Shown piece by piece: positions 59,859-64,000 of a DNA stretch of 64,000 bases. Location: the NCBI GenBank assembly GCA_016716085.1, contig JADJWY010000009.1, positions 124,001 through 188,000 on the forward strand, read 5' to 3'. This DNA is from Hahellaceae bacterium. GTDB lineage: Bacteria > Pseudomonadota > Gammaproteobacteria > Pseudomonadales > Oleiphilaceae. The position numbers and the translations under genes are program-made. Numbering within the stretch: position 1 is the stretch's first letter; every line of letters starts with the position of its first letter. Below the pieces are notes generated by a model, which did not search any database, was not told where the DNA came from, and was given only the letters and a program-made list of their open reading frames with translations.

Positions 59859-60765
59859 TATCTGAGGGGTTCGGAACAATCCGGTCATTTTGAGCGTCAG
59901 TCGAGGATCTGCGGCCAAAAATCGCGAACTGTCAAAGGTGCCTCTCTCATCCGGGGCGAGGACGCGAATCGCCGTGTACTGTTGATGGCCCTTGTCGAGA
60001 TGGCCAAGCTGAGGATCAAAAAGAATCCAACGCCCGTTCTGGTAGTATTCTACCCAGTTGTGCAGGAAGGGCTGACTGCCAGCCTCAGAGTCAAACACAA
60101 AGCCGAGCATCCCCCGGGCGGGAATCTGATTCAGTCGCAGTAAGGCCAGTGACAGATAGGTGAATTCTGTACAATCGCCACGTCGATGAGTCATGGCATA
60201 AGAAGCTGGTCGATCATCTTTGACATAGCCCTCATATTGAATGTTTTTTGAAGCCACTGGAAGATGGCATCGACCGCCGATGAGGCATTGAAGCTGGAGG
60301 CCAGCGCCTGGATGTCGGCATTCTCCATGGAAAGCGGGGTTTCACGGGCAAGGTAGGGCTGTAGGGCTGCCGAATCTAATGCCTCACCTGGTCCGGTTTT
60401 ACCCACATTTAGTTGCACCTCGAACGTGATAAAACGCTTTCCGTAAGGCACGATGTCTTTGACCTGAATATCCATAATCTGATTGCCCCAATCGTCCAGC
60501 CGAGAAGAATAGGGCTCGCTCGCGGTTAGCTCGCCGAGTCGTTGCGTCGCACTATACGGCAGCGGTGGATAGAATGTAACGGTGCTGTGCGGCAGTAATT
60601 GACTGCTTTCATTGGCCACTTCCAACTCAAGTGAGGTGAGTAGGGTGGCAAACTCTCTGAGCCTTCATTGGGTGAACTCAGCCATCCGTAGTGGATCGTT
60701 AATGCAAAAAGTAAGGCAATGCAGAGTGCCGTAACAATAAGGTAGCGTGTTCGTCTGGGTGTCAA
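59853..60765 (-). pseudogene. Transglutaminase-like membrane-anchored protein, two frameshifts
   Basis: Three minus-strand frames join into one protein of about 305 residues. It begins MTPRRTRYLIVTALCIALLF (a membrane anchor), continues through a beta-rich domain (SLELEVANESSQLLPHSTV) and ends in a transglutaminase core with the catalytic Cys in RRGDCTEFTYL, His in LHNWVEYY and Asp in LFDPQ. Frame is lost twice by an apparent single-base deletion: near 60651-60662 and at the six-T run 60244-60249 (six A on the coding strand, where seven would keep frame). Either the gene is broken or the assembly has errors. Core residues are intact, which favours recent loss or error. Confidence 0.82.
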
Positions 60766-60817
60766 AATACCGTGCCTTTGTCAGTCGATAGGGGGGTGAA
60801 ACAGGAGTTGGACGTCC

Positions 60818-63022
60818 CTAACTCCGCCGCTTCTTCTTCAGTCCCGCCGCTTTGCCACGTGGGTTTCGTTCGCCACCTTGCGACCGTGGGGGAAGCCCGG
60901 TGTGCTGGGTTAATGCAGTGCCGGGACGCGGTCCGCGTGCCGGCGTACGCCGGCTGCTTTCGTGGTTGGCGGGCTGTGTCGGTGGGACCAGATGTTTTTT
61001 GCCATAGCCGATCAGGTGGGCTTTGCCCATGTTGACCAGGGCTTCACGTAGCATGGGCCAGTTATTAGGGTCGTGATAGCGCAGGAAGGCTTTATGCAAG
61101 CGTCGCTGCCGGGTCCCTTTGGGGATCGCGACTTTCGTCGATTTGTAACCTACACGATGCAGCGGATCGCGTTCGCTGTGATACATGGCGGTGGCCATGG
61201 CCATCGGTGAGGGGTAGAAGGCCTGCACCTGATCAGGTCGGAAGCCATTTTGTTTTAACCACAATGCCAGGTTAAGCATGTCTTCATCGCGGGTGCCGGG
61301 ATGGGCTGCGATGAAATAGGGGATCAGGTACTGTTCCTTACCCGCCGCCCGCGAGAACTTTTCAAACAGCTCCTTGAAGCGGTGGTAAGTGCTCATACCC
61401 GGTTTCATCATTTTCGACAACGGCGCGTCTTCCGAATGTTCGGGAGCAATCTTGAGATAGCCCCCGACATGGTGAGTGACCAGTTCTTTGACGTACTCCG
61501 GGTCCTGCACGGCGAGGTCATAGCGCAGACCGGAGGCAATCAAGATGCGCTTGATGCCGGGTAACTGGCGGGCACGCCGATACAGGGAGGTCGTTGCTGA
61601 ATGATCCGTTAAGAGGTTTTTGCAGATCGTCGGGAATACGCAGGACAAACGTCGGCAATGTGCATGAATCTCCTCACTTTTACAGTTGAGATGATACATG
61701 TTGGCTGTCGGGCCGCCGAGGTCGGATATCGTGCCCGTAAACCCTGGCGCCTTGTCGCGGATCTGTTCGATTTCCCGAATCACAGAGTCTTCAGAGCGAC
61801 TCTGAATCCAGCGGCCTTCATGTTCCGTGATTGAACAGAACGAGCACCCACCAAAACAGCCACGCATGATGTTGACCGAGAACTTGATCATGTCGTAGGC
61901 GGGGGATTTTCGAGCCGCTGTAGGCCGGATGCGGGATGCGCTGATAAGGGAGTTCGAATACGGCATCCAGTTCTTCCGTGGTCAGCGGAATCGCGGGCGG
62001 ATTCACCCAGAGATAGCGATCACCATGGGCTTGCACCAGTGTCCGGGCGTTTGCCGGGTTGGTTTCCAGGTGCAGTACCCGTGAGGTATGGGCGTAGAGC
62101 ACCGGGTCATTGCGCACTTTTTCATACGAAGGCAGAAACACAAACTCTTTTTGACCGCCGGAAGGGGGCAGAATGCGAATGACCTGCGCCTCTACCTCTC
62201 CACCCGCTAAAGGGCTTCCGGCACGCGGGGCACATTGACCCTCGCTGTCTCGCTGCGTGGCATCGGGGGTGATCTGGTAGGGATTGGGCATGACATCGAC
62301 ATGCCCCGGAGTATCCACGGTACGACTGTCTTTGTACGACCAGCCTTCTGGTAACTGTTTAAGCAGTAGTGCCGTACCGCGCAGATCGCGAATGTCGGCC
62401 AGATGCTCGCCTCGCGCCGCCCGATGGGCGATTTCAACGACGGCTCTCTCGGCGTTACCGTATACCAGCAGATCGGCTTTGGCATCCATCAGCACCGAGC
62501 GACGCACCTGATCTGACCAGTAGTCGTAGTGGGCGATGCGACGGAGACTGGCTTCAATGCCCCCAATCAGAATCGGCACATCGGGAAACGCCTCGCGGCA
62601 GCGCAGAGTAAACAATCACAGCGCGGTCAGGGCGTTTACCACCCTCGTCGTTAGGGGGTGTAGGCATCGTCATGACGCAAACGTTTGTCGGCCGTGTAGC
62701 GGTTGATCATCGAATCCATGTTGCCGGCACTGACCGCATAGAACAGATTGGGCTTGCCCAGGGCCATGAAGGCCTCTTTTGAACGCCAGTCCGGCTGCGG
62801 AATGATGCCTACACGAAAGCCCTGGGCTTCCCATACCCGACCAATCACCGCCATCCCGAAACTGGGATGGTCCACATAGGCATCACCGCTGATGATAATA
62901 ATGTCGCAGCTATCCCACCCCAAGGTGTCCATCTCCGTGCGTGAAACGGGCAAAAAGGGCGCGGTGCCAAAGCATTCGGCCCAGTAAGGGGTGTAGGAAA
63001 AAAGCGGAGTGGCAGACTGCAT
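60818..63022 (-). pseudogene. ygiQ: Radical SAM protein YgiQ, three frameshifts
   Basis: Pieces in three frames match E. coli YgiQ in order: N-terminal part 62651-63022 (WDSCDIIIISGDAYVDHPSFG, first 20 only needed), middle 61818-62615 (GGIEASLRRIAHYDYWSDQV) and C-terminal part 60818-61966 with the iron-sulfur motif CFGGCSFC. Total about 735 codons, the normal length. Shifts: an extra base in the C-run at 62654-62658, a second shift near 62604-62616, and an extra base in the C-run at 61901-61905 (both seen as five G on the plus strand where four would keep frame). Function of YgiQ is not well established. Either a decayed gene or assembly error. Confidence 0.88.
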
Positions 63023-63087
63023 GGTGTTCCGGGTGCGTGTGTCAACAGTGGATAATAGTTGACCATTTTACTGGATTATTCAGGGAT

Positions 63088-63118
63088 TTGCTCGCTTCTC
63101 GCAAACATGATCTATAAT
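63088..63118 (+). promoter_or_regulatory. Predicted promoter of the last gene
   Basis: A perfect -10 TATAAT (63113-63118) with a partial -35 TTGCTC (63088-63093) at a rather long 19-base spacing. It lies about 60 bases before the ATG of the next gene, in the space divergent to ygiQ. Confidence 0.4.
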
Positions 63119-63179
63119 TTTTCGACACCGCCCTAACTCCAGGGATCTTCGACTGACGGAAAGCATACAGGGGTGCACT

Positions 63180-64000
63180 ATGGGTCTATCCGAAAAAAAG
63201 CCGGAAAAGCAGGGGGCACACGAAACCCCTTCGTTGCTGCAGCTGGATGACGGCATTCAAAGCCTGTGCTTGTTGGGCTCCTTCAAAGGGGCCAGTGGCA
63301 TGCAACTGTTTCTGGAAAGTCATTACCCCTACCAACGAATTTCCCTGGATGACAGCACTCTCAGCGAACTTTCACCGGATCTGATGCTGGTGGGCGCACG
63401 TGATGCGGAAGAGCTGGTTGAGCGGATTCGTGAGCTGGGCCAGAGCCTGACGGGTAACCCAGTGATGCTGGCCATGGTCGATGATTACAATGAAAGCGAT
63501 GTGCTGGCCCTGATGGATGAAGGTGTTTCCACCGTCATTACGGATTATTCCGATCTTCTCGCCTTTAAAGCGTCACTGGCTGCAGCGGTGAATCAGGCGG
63601 TCGTGCTCCGTGACAAGCATGCGCAACTGAAAGATGTAACCGCTACGGCCCATACGGCACTGAAAACGGCCAGTGAAATTGGCATGTTAATGCAGTACTT
63701 GCAGCAATCCACGACCAAAACGGATATGGAAACGCTCGTCGATGTGACTGAGAGCTTTATTCGAAATCTGGGGCTCAAAGGGTGTTTCCGGGCGAGAATG
63801 CTGGATCAGGATCTGATGCGCTCAACTGAGGGCGAACCCAGTGCAATTCAGCTGACCTTGCTGGAGTCCCTGAGTGAACGCATCACCCAAAAGGGGCGCA
63901 TTCTCGGTTTGTGTGGAAAGTCGACAGCCTGGGTGGTGTCAGGTCCTGCACTTGTGGATGAAGCCTTCAGCGGGCGTATGCGTGACATTCTGATTCAGGG
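63180..64000 (+). CDS. Response-regulator-like signalling protein, 3' truncated
   Basis: 273 codons are visible and the frame is open to the window end. After a polar N-terminus, residues about 20-140 look like a receiver-type alpha/beta domain without the usual Asp pocket (SLCLLGSFKGASGMQLF, then SPDLMLVGARDAEELVERI and PVMLAMVDDYNESDVLALMD). A helical linker follows (about 145-190, LKDVTATAHTALKTASEIG), then the start of what may be a GAF-like or PP2C-type output region (FIRNLGLKGCFRARML). I do not recognise the family with confidence. A predicted promoter lies upstream; the start is the first ATG of the frame. Confidence 0.7.
   Translation, partial: MGLSEKKPEKQGAHETPSLLQLDDGIQSLCLLGSFKGASGMQLFLESHYPYQRISLDDSTLSELSPDLMLVGARDAEELVERIRELGQSLTGNPVMLAMVDDYNESDVLALMDEGVSTVITDYSDLLAFKASLAAAVNQAVVLRDKHAQLKDVTATAHTALKTASEIGMLMQYLQQSTTKTDMETLVDVTESFIRNLGLKGCFRARMLDQDLMRSTEGEPSAIQLTLLESLSERITQKGRILGLCGKSTAWVVSGPALVDEAFSGRMRDILIQ

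Overview
The window is chromosomal DNA from a gammaproteobacterium. The gene order (pstC-pstA-pstB-phoU, a CheY-like regulator, phoR, phoB, ubiA, rubredoxin, rubredoxin reductase) follows the pho region known from Pseudomonas, but the other content (two OmpA-type proteins, giant secreted repeat proteins) fits a marine, Oceanospirillales-like relative. I cannot name the genus from sequence alone. No rRNA, tRNA or CRISPR array was seen.

Layout. 1-4.3 kb holds the end of the high-affinity phosphate transporter operon with long Pseudomonas-type PstC/PstA, then PstB and PhoU. 4.4-12.4 kb is a housekeeping mix: DUF2059 protein, HIT hydrolase, UbiF-like hydroxylase, YbaK-type deacylase, OmpA protein with calcium-binding repeats, MscS channel, methyltransferase, VanZ-like protein and CysZ. 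12.4-18.9 kb holds a response regulator and the minus-strand run hpt, cation/H+ antiporter, ubiA, phoB, phoR, with a clear Pho box in front of phoB. 19-31.5 kb holds rubredoxin and its reductase, RimK coupled to an OmpA lipoprotein, TesB, a c-di-GMP pair (GGDEF cyclase and EAL phosphodiesterase), and a penicillin-acylase-type hydrolase coupled to a MerR regulator and followed by a short-chain dehydrogenase.

31.6-59.8 kb is the accessory heart of the window. A strong sigma70-like promoter precedes a giant secreted-protein gene of about 5,740 codons (beta-helix, jelly-roll-like, EF-hand-like, Ig-like and fibronectin III modules, glycine-rich tail). A 1,157-bp IS5-type element has cut it after codon 1,029. 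The 4-bp CTAA target duplication is intact, and precise removal of the element restores the frame. Downstream lie a Sec-exported RHS/YD-repeat protein with an AT-rich, probably exchanged C-terminal toxin-like tip, a small AT-rich membrane protein that may be its immunity partner, a second secreted multi-domain protein, and a rhodanese-like protein lacking its catalytic cysteine. I read these as one extracellular, possibly contact-toxin locus whose scaffold has been knocked out by the IS.

59.8-63.0 kb holds two convergent-side genes, a transglutaminase-like protein and the radical-SAM protein YgiQ, broken by two and three frameshifts respectively, mostly at homopolymers. The window ends inside a signalling-type protein.
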